Below, piece by piece: positions 11,322-24,079 of a stretch of DNA of 64,000 nucleotides (positions within the stretch are counted from its first letter, which is position 1; the number at the start of each line of letters is the position of its first letter). The notes under the pieces were generated by a model, which worked only from the letters and a program-made list of their open reading frames with translations, ran no database searches and had not been told where the DNA came from. The DNA lies in contig NC_089437.1 of the NCBI RefSeq assembly GCF_026210795.1, forward strand, positions 2,914,001-2,978,000, written 5' to 3'. The position numbers and the translations under genes are program-made. This stretch comes from Rhizophagus irregularis (lineage: Eukaryota; Glomeromycota; Glomeromycetes; Glomerales; Glomeraceae).

Positions 11322-11770
11322 ATATGGAGTGATAAAAAATGATATGAAGCGATATGGAATGATATGGGGCAATATGAAGTAATGAAAAATGATATGGAGC
11401 GATGTGAAGTGATGAAAAATGATATGAAGCAATATAGGATGATAAAAGGTGATATGGAGTGATGAAAAACAATATGGAGTGATATGGTGTAATGAAAAAT
11501 GATATGGAGCAATATGGAGTGATGAAAAATGATATTGAAGCAAAAGGATGATGATAAATAAAAAGGATAATTAAAAACAAAATGGAAGCAAAGGGAATGA
11601 TAGAAAAATAAAATAGAGGCGAAGGGAATATTGAAATAATAAAAAATAAAAGGAGCGAAAAAAAATAATAGAAAATAAATGAAAAGGAAGTGAAATGGAT
11701 ATAGAAAATGAAAAGAGAATAAAGTGATGATAGAAAATAAAAGAAACATTTTCAATAAAGAAAACAATAA
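11322..11770. repeat. Purine-rich microsatellite/minisatellite, right part
   Basis: This continues the array interrupted by the 609-bp element, with GATATGGAGTGATGAAAAAT-type units giving way after about 11,540 to more degenerate GAAAATAAAA sequence. Minus-strand frames here (11,284-11,789) are repeat shadows. Confidence 0.85.
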
Positions 11771-11789
11771 AATAGCAAAATACTAGCAA

Positions 11790-14374
11790 TAAAAGTGAAT
11801 CATACCTTAAACCTTTTGAAGTTATTTGTTTTCTGAAAAATAAGTTAACAAGTTAGCATAAATGAAACAGAACATTAAACTAGCGAAGTAATAAGAAAAT
11901 AAAAAAATCTTACCTTAAAGAAGTTCTAGCCATTTTGAAAATAATACTACAAAAAAGCAAAAAAAAAAATATGCATTACAGCTACTATGCATTTGTGTAA
12001 TATAAAATTATCTAATGAATTTCACTGGGGTAAATCTAAAATTTTAATGCATTGTAAATCAAGATAAAATTCACTTCAGTAAAATTCACCGGAAGTGAAT
12101 GTAAAATTAATCCTATTATTTTTTTAATTAATCATTTATTAATTTAATATATTTGTATTCTATAGATATATTTTTATATGTTTTTACAAAAATAATAACA
12201 AAATAATATATAATTATTTAAACTAAAGTACTTTATTTTTGGACTACATATTTTAAATTTTTGTGCCATTGATAGTTTTATTATAAATTATGTGACTATA
12301 CATTTTCTTTAAACTAAAAAGTTAAAACAATATACCAAATATGGTAAGAAAATATAATGAATTAATATTGAGTAAAGAAGTGTGATATATTAAAAAAAGT
12401 ATTATTTAGAATTAAAGTAAAAAAACATGAAATAGTAAATATTTTTATTCTGAACTATAATCTATTTTTTGTACAGATCAAGTACTTCAATCATAAATAA
12501 AGTGGTTAAATTCTTTTTAAATGATTTTTATGTGAAAATCATATAATATTTTGCCTGAATTATAAAATTATAAATTAGTCATAATTTTAGTTAATACATA
12601 TTGGCTGATTGGGAAAATTGGACCTTAATCGTTTCCCTAAACTATTAATATTACGTAATCTGATTCTCTAAAAACTAAATAATTTCCTTTTTTTATGTGT
12701 TTTATGTTTTTATTATGTATATTATTAAGTAATCTATATAACGAATTGTCTCTCTACCTAACATTGTTCCAAATACTATGGTCTGTCAAAATATTTATTA
12801 TTTATAACAGATGGGTTTCTAGAGTATTGATGTGAGTATATATATAATAAATGTAAAGTGGTCACCAGAAGTATATTTAAGTGGTGTAGTTTAATTTATT
12901 AGCTGACAATTGATATGATGGTCCCTCTTACTGATCACAAAAATATTTCACAAAATTTTAGGAACTTCCTTTATCGGCCGATATGTTTAAAATTTAAAAT
13001 ATAATATAAATTGATTTGTAAGTTGGTAAGATGTAATATTGCATTTGAGTTATTAAATTCAAAATATATCTTCTTGATTACTAAACAAGTTATCATTTTC
13101 CTATAATATAATTTTCTATATTACAAACATTTTCAACATAAACTTTTCTCATTATTTTTCACATTAATAATTGTTTTAAATACTTGAATATATTTATTAC
13201 TTTTTTTCAGCAAGTCAAAGGAAAATTGTATAATTTATAATTATGCTGATCATTGATAATTTTGCCATATTTTTCAGTGAAAATTTTGATGTTAAAAATT
13301 TTATGGCCATTTAAAATTAGGGTTTTAGACTTGATGTGCTCTAGCTGTAGGTTCCGTAGTTACCTTGACATAGAAAATAGGGTAAGAACGACACGTTACA
13401 GGCGTGTATACCTATTGAGTCAAACAACTACGTATGACGAGTGGTTTAATAATATTAGAGTAGTTTTAATAGCCATTTCTTTTTGTAATTTTTCTGTTTT
13501 ATTTTTACTCTAATAAAATCGCAAATGCACTGCGAAATTTTTTTTTTTAAAAAAATATAATCCATTCTTTTATTCTGATTCAGTGGATTTAATTGGATAA
13601 ACAAAACAATATATTAGCTCTAAAATATATTTATTAAAATTTATTATCGATTTTTAAAGGGTATGATATTTTTAAAGCCTGTTAGATTTTGCTGGCATTA
13701 ACATAAAAGTATTCATTTTACCATCACAAATATCATGAATATCATATATAGCAGAAAAAGCAATTATAATATTTTCCCAAATCCAAAATTCTATTTGAAT
13801 AAATAAATAGAGTTAGGTATGATGATTTTTTTAATAAAAATGATGAGAAATATATATTGCAAATGGTAAGAAAAATATGTAACACGGCAAGCTATTATTA
13901 AATTAGTCCAGGACCAGTTAATCCTATATGTGGTAATGACAGTGTGTGACATAAAGTGACAAATATGATACAGTATTAGTATGTGAATTACATGTCTGAG
14001 CAGTTTTTATAAATTCAATTTTAAAAGTGATCGTGGGCATTTGTTACTTAAATACGAATAGAATTTTTAATTCCCTTTATATCTTTACATTTGTTCTATC
14101 TTAAAAATTTGTGAATGTTCCTCGTGTGATTGTTCACTTGAAATACTGGATCAAGATAAGATATGATTTTCCATCTATTATTATAGATTTTCATTAAAAA
14201 AAAAAAATGATATAAGGCTTTCTGCATTTCACAATTTTTAACTTTTTTAGTAATCACGTAAACCCGATTTACCAACCTTTCTGCTCAACAAAAAAAAAAA
14301 AAAAATATTTCCTTTTCTTTTTCTTCAATTTGGAGTTAATTCGTGTCACATTTTCTTCAACTTCTGGTTCTCAC
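11790..14374. other. Intergenic AT-rich DNA upstream of the PRPP synthetase gene
   Basis: No gene is supported. A less AT-rich patch at 13,320-13,430 (around GGTTCCGTAGTTACC) lies in an 86-codon frame, 13,253-13,513, but has no recognisable domain and may be a gene or element fragment. The last 200 bp before the start codon contain A- and T-runs as expected of a fungal promoter/5' leader. Confidence 0.5.
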
Positions 14375-15566
14375 ATGGCAATGTCTTCTACTTCTAATTC
14401 TATAAAAATATTTTCGGGTAGTTCACACGTTGAACTCGCTAAACTCGTAGCAAAGTATGTACCTTGCGAATTTTTAAAGGTCGTTTTTTTTCGTTTTAAT
14501 AAATTATCAATCCAACCGATTTTTTTTACTTTTAATTCGTCATTTATCGTGTTCATATATCATTATACATAAAATGAATTCAGACGAATAGGAATAGATT
14601 TATCCAAAGTTGTCGTTTTAAAATATTCTAATCAAGAGACTTCAGTGACAATTGGAGAGAGTGTACGTGATGAAGATGTATTCATTATTCAATCAGGATG
14701 CGGAGAAATTAATGATAATTTAATGGAACTTTTAATCATGATAAATGCATGTAAAACTGCTTCAGCACGTAGAATTACTGCGGTAATTCCCTGTTACCCT
14801 TACGCAAGACAAGATAAAAAAGATAAATCAAGAGCTCCAATTTCTGCTAAATTAGTAGCTAATATGTTAACCGTGGCTGGAGCAAATCATGTTATTACTG
14901 TGGATTTACATGCTAGTCAAATTCAAGGCTTTTTTAATATTCCTGTAGATAATTTATATTGTGAGCCTTCTATGTTAAAATATATCAAAACTCATATATC
15001 TGAATGGCAAAATTCAATTATTGTTTCTCCTGACGCAGGTGGAGCAAAAAGGTATTTAGTACACAACAGTACACAATTCTTTTTATTCTTATGTAATCTC
15101 TATTTTTTCTTTCTCTAAAAGTTTGTTCTTTTTGTGCAGAGCGGCGTCAATCGCAGATCGTTTGAATCTTGAATTTGCTTTAATTCATAAAGAGCGTAAA
15201 AAAGCAAATGAAGTATCACGTATGGTTCTAGTTGGTGATGTTAGTGGGAAAACTGCAATTCTTATTGATGATATGGCAGATACCTGCGGTACTTTAAAAA
15301 TGGCCGCTACAACTCTTAAAGAGCGTGGTGCCTCCAAAGTATACGCAATAGTGGCTCATGGTATTCTTTCTGGTAAAGCTATTGATGTAATTAACGATTC
15401 ACAGTTGGAAAGTTTAGTAGTAACAAATACTATACCACATGATGACAAAAAAGCCATTTGTTCAAAAATTGATACCATTGATATTTCTCCTACCTTAGCT
15501 GAAGCTATTCGACGTACTCACAATGGCGAATCTGTTTCATTTTTATTTTCTCATGCTCCTGAATAA
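14375..15566 (+). CDS. PRS: Ribose-phosphate pyrophosphokinase (PRPP synthetase)
   Basis: Makes phosphoribosyl pyrophosphate from ribose 5-phosphate and ATP for purine, pyrimidine, histidine, tryptophan and NAD synthesis in the cytosol. Exons are 14375-14454, 14584-15051 and 15140-15566, giving 324 residues, the usual size of the human PRPS1 type. Seen in order: IKIFSGSSH at the N-terminus, [19 protein letters not shown] (ATP/flexible loop), [11 protein letters not shown] (divalent-metal site), SPDAGGAKR, and the PRPP loop DDMADTCGT. The end is [18 protein letters not shown]. The first exon starts MAMSSTSNS; a second in-frame ATG lies at 14381. The model is complete with no insertion, unlike the yeast paralogues PRS1 and PRS5. 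Confidence 0.96.
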
Positions 15567-15759
15567 AATTACTTTTTAATATTTTATGATGCATAATGTT
15601 TTTTTTGCTAATAATGGATAATAAATAGAATATTTTTAAAAAGAAAAGAAAAAGAACACCTTATATTTTATTATAAAAATTTTTTATTGCTATAAATTAT
15701 TATTTTACTAAATTTTTGCATAACAAATAAAAGATTTGAGCAAATTAATTCTTAGTTAT

Positions 15760-18272
15760 TTAAATAATTTCTTCAATTTGTTGCATTTCATTCGAAATTT
15801 CTTCAAAATATTGATCCATTAAACGACTAGCTGAGTTACGTAATAATTGATCTTCTATCAATGTAACAGATTCTAATGCATCAATACCCTGCATACTTTC
15901 CATTAATTGCTTACCCTAGGTTAAAAAAATGTATATTGAAATATTAATATTTGAAATGATTTCATTTTAAACAAATTTAACTTACGTTTTGAACTTGTGT
16001 CAACAGCATTTCAATATAACCTAACCCTAAGCGAATCAAATCAAAATCTTGGGATCGAATATATTCTAAGAAACCTGATATATAAAGACATATGATTAAA
16101 TCACGTGATTAAATCGCGTGATCAAAGCGCGCGGAAAAAAATTTTCGAGATTACCTGGCAAAAGTTCTTGATGGGGTAACGACCTCATAAACTCTGCTCC
16201 ATGTGAAGCAATATTTATTAAGCCGTAGGCAGCTTCCTTTCGAATATCAAAGTTGCTATGAGTAGCAATAATTGAAAGAATTGGAATAAATCCAGTGTTA
16301 AACACTTTATCTAAAACGTCTGGGCGACGACTAAATTAATTGAATGCACAAGTTAGTTGGCCACTTAAACACGTTTTAAATAGTTTGTAATTACTCACGC
16401 TGCCGTTATATTGGACATAACCCACAAACTTTCCTTCTTGACTGGCCTAAAATCACGTGACTAAGTTATTATCGTTTTTACACTTTATAATAAAAATAGG
16501 AACTCGAATAAAAAATTTTTACCTGCAATCACTTTGAATAAATTCAATCATCGTTGGTAAGAAATCAGACTGTTGAATCAAGATATCTGTATTCTCATCA
16601 GGACCACTAGCAATATTACCCAATGTCCTAATTAAAGGTAATGCTAAAGGCCCATGGCCCAGCAACGGTCTCATGTGTTTAACCTAATAAAAATGTAACA
16701 ATTTTTAATGCTAATTTGACTTAGGAACGCTGTAATAAATTTTTTAAATACCAAAAGTGAAGCAAGCCCTTCCTCCAACAATTGAGTGGTATATTTATTG
16801 TCTTTATCGCTAGTTATATAAGTTAATACCCAAGCAACCTCAGAGACAACTTCAAAGCTCTGTCGAATGACAAATTATAAAATTAATATTAAATTAATGA
16901 CTAAATAAAATAATTAGACATTTATCTCTCAAACCTCATCAGTTTTTAAGTGACGCAAAAGGTGTTTATCGATACCTCCAGCAAAAAACTCGTCCAAACC
17001 AGCATTTGGGGTACGAGCAAGATTTGAGAGAGCGAAACAGGCTGTTTGGACAAGATTTACATCCTAATATAAATGCAACATTTATTATTAGTTTATAAAC
17101 TCTAATGTAAGTAATAATTCTCAAAATTAGTTCGGAATTACCTTATAATCAAGCAAATTGATCAAGGGAATCAAAACACCATTCTTACGAAGTAAATCCC
17201 TATATTCAGGACTTTCTATTGCAATATTACCGATAGCCCAAGCAGCCTGATCTTGCAAGGACTGTTATAAAGCGTAAGTTATGCAATATATAGGTCACAT
17301 ATGATAAACGATTTAACGCGTCATTACAAGTCTAACTTACAATATTATCCCTTTCAAGGAAAGAGATCAAATACGGGACTGCTGTCAAAGCCTTATTAAC
17401 AAACTCCTTAGGTCCAGCAGCAATATCTTTGTTTAAAGATGCATTATAGAATTTATCAAACAGATCGATGATATAGTGCACTATAACTTACAACACATAC
17501 TTGTTATACACCAAGTAGCCTGAAGTTGTTCTTCCGGATCAATACCGGATAAGAATTTCTGTATAGTTTATCGATAAAAATGTTAAGATAGGTCTTGAAA
17601 GTTTACTCATTCATGATGAAAACAGGCAAATCACATACAATTAATATCTCAATACAATTTCCTTCAATTACAAACTGTTTTAAAGTATCCGGAGGATCCA
17701 CAAGAAATTTACTTAAGTCTTGAAGACTTGAAAGTCTTGTATCACGGTTAACATTCTATAATCAATGATAGGCAGATATTTTACATTATAACGAAATTTG
17801 ATTTTAATGTTTAATATTGTATTCATAAGATATCCAGGCAAAAAAAAAATAAATAAAAATTAGTACTGACACTCAGACCAGATTTCAACTTTTCAATGTC
17901 TTGCTGAGATAATGTAAATTCTGGTTCTACACATAAATGATTCACAATAAATTTAATTTATTACATTAAAATACTAAAAATTTAAAATCTGATCCAGGAT
18001 ATACCAGCATCATCATCATCTCTATAATTTTCGTGATGTTTGAAACGTTTAGCACTGATTAATTGTTCGCGTTGTCTTTTTCGAACTTGCGCATCGAGCT
18101 CAATACGTCGTTGTCTTGCTTCTTCAGTATTCCTAGGAAGACTATTACGCTTATATTTAGATTTATGTACGGCTGTTGGAGAAGGAGGAGGAGGCTGTTT
18201 GGGAGGACTTGAAGACTCGAAAGTAAAGGCATTCTCAAACTTATCTTTATTATTCGTGAAATCTATATTCAT
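15760..18272 (-). CDS. SRP1: Importin subunit alpha (karyopherin alpha), somewhat divergent
   Basis: Cargo adaptor that binds nuclear localisation signals and importin beta for nuclear import. Thirteen exons: 18005-18272, 17871-17926, 17639-17755, 17501-17558, 17341-17426, 17142-17261, 16935-17063, 16752-16859, 16523-16683, 16399-16446, 16155-16330, 15986-16074 and 15760-15915; all phases fit and give 523 residues. The N-terminus (residues ~40-80, KYKRNSLPRNTEEARQRRIE) is the basic importin-beta-binding domain. Armadillo repeats follow: ATWCITNIAAG, AAWAIGNIA, ACFALSNLA, VAWVLTYIT, LIRTLGNIA, LWVMSNITA, EAAYGLINIA. The usual Trp of the Trp/Asn signal-binding arrays is Phe in repeat 4 and Tyr in repeat 8. 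A proline run (PPKQPPPPSP) precedes the binding domain. The gene is tail-to-tail with the PRPP synthetase gene. Confidence 0.9.
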
Positions 18273-18972
18273 ATTACTGAAGGAGTGAGAGTTGAATTTT
18301 ACAAATTTTCTGTTACACGAATTTAGTTAAGCATTTATCTTGAATAATTCTGACCGGCACTATAAGTCAGTCATCTGTGCGTACAGTAACAAAGTTTAAA
18401 AAAAAATTCGAAATCAAAAGATAATGCCAATTCATTTATTAATATCTTCGGAATAAAATAATTAATTAAATTAATTCTATTAACATGAAGACATTGCCCG
18501 CTGACTTCCTTTTCCCGGCACACAAAGATATAATTTTTGTACTCCCAAAAATAAAAAAAAAGTAGTAAAATTTCGCATGAAGTAAAAAAAAAACTACAGT
18601 TGAAGTGTAATTGGTAATTAAGAACAAAATACCACTTTTAACATATAAACCGGATGATGTGTGAATTACTTCGTCAAATATATATAATAAATGTTATTGC
18701 TAATATAAGAATTTTTTTAAGTGTAAAGTAGTTGTAATACAATAAAACAATATTCTAGAAATGGGAATAAAAAATATATAAAAGTGTGAAATAACAATAA
18801 AAATGTTTATATTTAAGTCGATAGCGTTTAATTTTGAATACTTTTGTGGTTTTAATTTATATTTTAGGTTAAATATATGTTTTTTTTGTCGATTATAATT
18901 TTTTTTTTTGGTGGTGATATGAATGAATCGTAAAATGAGTAATAATGTGAAAAATATATATATATTTTTTTT
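18273..18972. other. Intergenic: promoter of importin alpha and 3' region of eIF4A
   Basis: No reading frame with splice support was found. The importin start side is AT-rich with a short less AT-rich patch near 18,330-18,400; the eIF4A side contains poly-T and poly-A tracts. The plus-strand frame 18,040-18,288 is antisense to importin exon 1. Confidence 0.55.
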
Positions 18973-20881
18973 TTAGATCAAATCCGCTACATTCATGGGC
19001 ATTTCATCGATTTGTGTGTTGTAAAATTGTTCTGTGCAAAAAATAGAAAATGATCAAGTTAAATAAAATCCCCAAATTGTAAATGTATGTAAGTAAGTAT
19101 AATAAAACAATAATCAATAAATTATACCTATGTCGCGGAGCATTCTAACATCTTCGCTCGTAACAAAGTTAATAGCAACACCTTTTCTACCAAATCGACC
19201 ACCTCTACCAATACGATGAATATAATTTTCACGATTGGTAGGAAGATCATAATTGATGACCTGACAGAAAATATTGTTAAGTTTGTGTATTCTGGAAATT
19301 AATTTGCGAAAATTAATCTAATATACTTACCAATGATACTTGTTGAACATCAATACCACGAGCTAAAAGATCCGTGGCGATAAGTACACGAGAGGATCCG
19401 GAACGAAACTCTTTCATGATAACGTCACGCTGAGCTTGATCCATATCTCCGTGCATAGCGGATACAGTAAATTCTCGGGCATGCAATTTATCGGTTAACC
19501 AATCGACTTTTCTTCGTGTATTACAGAAAATAACAGCCTGGGTAATAGTCACGGTTTCGTACAAATCGCACAAAGTGTCAAGTTTCCAATCCTCCTTCTC
19601 AACGGCAATATAAAATTGCTATATATCATATCAAAAGTCACAAGTGAGTCTATGTTGCATTAAACCAAAATTTTACATAAGCTACTTGCCTTAATACCTT
19701 CCAATGTTAATTCGTCACGCTTAACTAGAATTCTAACGGGTTCACGCATAAATTTGGTGGTCACTTCCAGAACATCAGCTGGCATCGTAGCAGACAAGAG
19801 AACTACTTGGGTGCTTGGAGGAAGGAGCTGGAAGACATCATAGATTTGTTCTTTAAAACCACGTGACAACATTTCATCTGCCTCATCCAAAACAAACATC
19901 TTGATATGATCCGTTTTTAAAGCACGCCTGTTTATCATATCAAATACACGTCCGGGTGTTCCAACGACTACGTGGGCACCAGCTTCGAGCTTTTTAATTC
20001 CTTCACGAACGTTTGTACCACCAATCGAAGCATTGCATTCAACGTTCATGAAATCGCCAAGTGCAATTACTACTTTCTGAATTTGTTGAGCCAATTCACG
20101 AGTCGGAGCAAGTACAAGAGCTTGACACTGATTAATGGACATATCAAGCTTTTGTAAAATAGAAATAGAAAATGTAGCAGTCTTGCCCGTTCCCGATTGC
20201 GCTTGGGCAATTACATCATGCCCTTTTATAACAGGGAGAATAGCTCGCTGTTGAATAGCCGAAGGTTTTTCGAACCTAAAACCATAAGTTTAATATTACA
20301 TATAGTCTGTCTGCTAGTATTTATTTAAATTAAATAGAATCGATATATTTTACCCGTAAGCATAGATACCCCGGAGAAGTTCAGGTTTAAGATTCATATT
20401 ATCAAAGTTGTCGACCACTTCTTCCCAGTTGGACTAATTTTTAAAAGTATATGTTAATGAAACAAATTACTTAATTTTTATGATTTAAATATCTAAATTA
20501 TTTATGTTCGCATAACTTACCTCAATCTCTGCATCCGGGATATCATTAAATTCTTCGTCTCTATTAATCAAGCAAAAAAATTGATTAGCATCACAATGAA
20601 ACGATATGTTAACATGATATGGATAACTACTAGTCATTTTTTGCTTATACTAAGTGATCGAAAGCAAGAAGGGAACTAAGTATTGACATCTCTAAAAGCA
20701 TAACACTTAGCGGTTTTCTAAATAATTTATAAATCTCATAAATCATCTCTCGTAATGATCAAATGAAGTTACTATATTCATTCTTTTAGCACAGATAATC
20801 TCTTTATTGTACTGTTTTCAAAACTACTTTATGTCCTTTGAACAATAAATACATAAGTTAACTTGATACTTACTTACTCAT
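18973..20881 (-). CDS. TIF1: Translation initiation factor eIF4A, DEAD-box RNA helicase
   Basis: ATP-dependent helicase of the eIF4F cap complex that unwinds mRNA leaders. Exons: 20874-20881 (8 nt), 20521-20560, 20354-20433, 19690-20275, 19331-19618, 19128-19260 and 18973-19031; 397 residues. Motifs in order: Q motif [66 protein letters not shown]. The C-terminus [11 protein letters not shown] is that of eIF4A rather than eIF4A3/Fal1. The intron after LEGIK (19619-19689) begins AAG|GCAAGT, so it is a GC-AG intron; reading on gives a stop, while splicing restores [12 protein letters not shown]. Intron 1 is long (313 nt) and follows an 8-nt coding exon. Confidence 0.95.
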
Positions 20882-21197
20882 ACTTGAAAGATGGAAGGAA
20901 ATTCTCAAGATTTAATGTAGTAAAATTATAGATTAAAAAAATATCTCGATTGTTTATAAAAATTTTTTGAAAAAAAAAAAATTTTTTTTTCTCTGATGTA
21001 CAATTCAGGGTGCCGAGTCCGACTATCTCCCTTTTTTAAAAGTTGCCCTTTAATTCTTTCCACGTGGCAATTGTACTCCCTAATTTGTAATATCAATATA
21101 AATTAGCATATCTTAACTGCGGAATTGCGGTAACTGCGGATTGAAATATAACACAAAATTTAGAACTAAAATTGGTGGCATCATTCCCTTTTAAAAT
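20882..21197. promoter_or_regulatory. Shared divergent promoter, eIF4A (-) and IRC3-like helicase (+)
   Basis: The two start codons face away from each other across 316 bp, so both promoters lie here. A/T runs at 20,965-20,995 and the CACGTGG motif near 21,061 are the only notable sites. Divergent sharing is inferred from position only. Confidence 0.5.
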
Positions 21198-23759
21198 ATG
21201 TTCTATTTAAGTTTCATGTTTGAACAATTACCATGGAGAGGCGTGTTAGAGTTTCGTAAAACGACTATAAGAAATTCTGAACGCGTTTGCTTGAACTTTC
21301 CTATACGAAAAAGTTTGGGTAGCGTAGTACAGGTAAACATGCGTTATAGTTCAACTTTAACCTATTTAAGACCATATCAAAAAGAATGCATTGATACCTG
21401 TCTAAGCAAGTTTCTTGATCATAAAGTTAACCGCCAAATTGTATCGTTACCTGTAGGTAAGTCGGACAAATAAATTTACAATATTTACGCGCATTTCTTG
21501 TATATATAAAGTCAAAATTATATTAATCCCTGAGAATTTATATTATAGGAAGTGGAAAAACGGTAATTGACATTACATCAAAAAGATACGGCAAATCATA
21601 ATCACACGTGTTAATATCGAAAGAATTTATACATCGATAGGTTATCTTTTCAAATTTAATTAAACAAATTCCATCTCCTTTTCCTGATGCCGATAAAGTT
21701 CTTGTACTCGCTCACCGAGAAGAATTGATTGATCAGGCATTTAGTCAAATTAAAAAACATTCAGATTTGGTAGGAATCGTTTATAAAATTTCTTTATTCC
21801 AGATAAAGGAATAACAAATTTTACAGTCGATTGAAATAGATCAAGGTGGAAGGAGAGCAAAAGGAGATGCAGAAGTTATTCTTGGTAGTGTAAATACACT
21901 TGGAAAATTAGAATCACATCGCATTGAAAAATATAATCCATCTCACTTTAAGGCTATTATAATTGACGAAGTAATTTGTTTTAGTAATTGTTTGTTGTTA
22001 ATCATTGGTGAATATTATTAATCAATACATACGATATACTTATAATAGGCTCATCATGTTGCGGCATCGTCTTACCGCAGAATTCTAAAGTATTTTGGTG
22101 CCGATAAGAAAGAAACTCATTTGTTTGTTTGGGGATGTTCTGCTACAGTTCGAAGATATGATGGATTAGCGCTAATAAATGCATTCGACGAGATTACATA
22201 TCATAAGGACTTCTTGGATATGATTCGGGAAAAATGGTAAGTGATAAATTCAGTATATTTAACCGTAGACTTATAGTGGAATTATTCTAATTAAGCATTC
22301 ATATGTAGGCTTTGCAATCTCAGGGTAACTACAATAAAAACCAACGTTGATTTATCCAAAGTTAGAAGCTATAAGGAAGATTTTCATATGAATGATCTCT
22401 CCAAATATCTCAATGTGGATTCGCGTAATAATGTTATTGTGCGTACATATCTTGAACTGGCAGGTAAGTCTTTTGTTCCATTATTATTTTGTTATTTGAC
22501 AAAATGTGAGCTTATTACTTATGTATTCTTATTTAAAGCGCAGAGAAAATCCACGTTGGTTTTTGGGGTAGACATTAAGCACATTGAAAGTTTGACAGCA
22601 ATATTTAAAAAGTATGGACTTGATGCTCGCGGAATAAGTAGTAAAACGAAGTCTCATATTCGTGCAGAAACCCTAAAAGAATTCAAAGAAGGAAAGTTCC
22701 CTGTTCTAGTGAATTGCGGTATATTGACCGAAGGCACTGACATACCAAATATTGATTGTGTAATAATGAGTAGACCAACCAAATCACCTGTACTCTTTCA
22801 ACAAATGATTGGACGCGGAATGCGTCTTTCTCCAGAAAAGGAGGATTGTTTGGTATTAGATTTTATCGATTCTTATAGCCAAATTCCCGATTTAGTTACT
22901 ACTCCTACTTTGTTAGGATTAGATCCTACAATGGAAATGAAGGGTGAGTTTTGTGTAATTAATTATTGCGTGATTTTTATATTTATTTAGTCCTTATTAC
23001 CTTGCAGATGAGAATTTAGAATCACTTTACGTACACAAGAAAAAAGAAAAAAAATCAAAAATAACAATAGATACACCAACAAAGATTCATATAACAGAAT
23101 ATAGTAATCCTTTTGAAATTATTGATGATTGCTCAGGAGCAAAATACATTGGAAGTATTTCAGAGAATGTATGGCTTAGAGTCGGAGAAGACTCGTATGT
23201 TATATCATTACAATCTTATGGGACAATAAAAGTAAAAAAAGAAAATGGTACGAAATTAATTGCGTATTTATATTAGTTCTTATTTATGATATTGTAATTT
23301 ATTATTGTTTAATGTTTTGTAGGAACATATTGTGCTATAAAACGTAAAAAAATTTCCAGAATGGTTAAAGGTACTATGAAGCATTATTATGTTATAGAAA
23401 ATTTACCCATTACGAGTGATTCATTATTTTCCACGATACGTGCCTGCGATAGATGGATTAAAGAAAAATGTGGAATAAAGACCGCGAATACTATAGCTTC
23501 GCGATATGCCAAATGGCGAAATCATCCATTAACAAAACAACAGACCAATTGGTTGAAAAAAAAATTAGTTAGCTTGAGCGAAGAAGAATTGAATCGATTG
23601 AATAAAGGTCAAGCATCAAATTTGATGACGAAGATAATTGAAGGTGCTGAAAGAAATTGGAAATTAAAGCAAAAGCAAAGATTGATAGTTGAAAAAAAGA
23701 AAGAAAAGGAGAAAAAGAAAAAAGAAAAATATAAAGTTAAAGTAGGGCCTCTGAAATAA
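21198..23759 (+). CDS. IRC3: IRC3-like mitochondrial DEAH-type DNA helicase
   Basis: Superfamily II helicase; the yeast Irc3 family acts on branched DNA in mitochondrial genome maintenance. Exons: 21198-21456, 21549-21562, 21641-21769, 21827-21970, 22049-22236, 22309-22463, 22539-22943, 23008-23247 and 23323-23759; 656 residues. The first ~50 residues are Arg-rich with few acids, fitting a mitochondrial presequence. RPYQKECI opens the helicase core, Walker A GSGKT is completed by a 14-nt microexon, followed by LAHREELIDQA, DEAH, GCSAT, GILTEGTDIPNIDCVIMSRP and motif VI QMIGRGMR. The C-terminus is Lys-rich. Family assignment rests on motif order and the presequence; yeast counterparts are of similar length. 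Confidence 0.88.
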
Positions 23760-24079
23760 AATATTAACAATTTCCTGTTTGGATCTGTTTTGTTATTAAG
23801 TCGACTTTAATAAAAAATAATAATTCATTGACGCATATGTATTATCAGTAAATATTTCTCTATTTTTGAGGACGAATTTTTTAGTGTTACTCTGTACGAC
23901 CGATTATTTCTGTATCTTACAAAAAACACAGCTAGTGTATTTATTTGTTACAAAATAAAATTACAAATCGTCTAATAATTTACAAATCTGATTTGAATTT
24001 TCTAAAATTAATTTTTAATAAATAATTAAAAGAAACCCGCTCACATAAATTTTGAAAATAATAATATTAAAGGATTATT
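23760..24079. other. Convergent intergenic gap
   Basis: 320 bp between the ends of the IRC3-like gene (+) and the alginate-lyase-like gene (-). It holds only AT-rich 3' flanks; no gene or repeat is seen. Confidence 0.6.

Noticed and set aside
10248-11789. Several overlapping minus-strand ORFs rich in His, Phe, Ile and Ser
   Set aside because: They follow the microsatellite period, overlap in three frames at once and are broken by a mobile element; the lack of stops comes from repeat composition.
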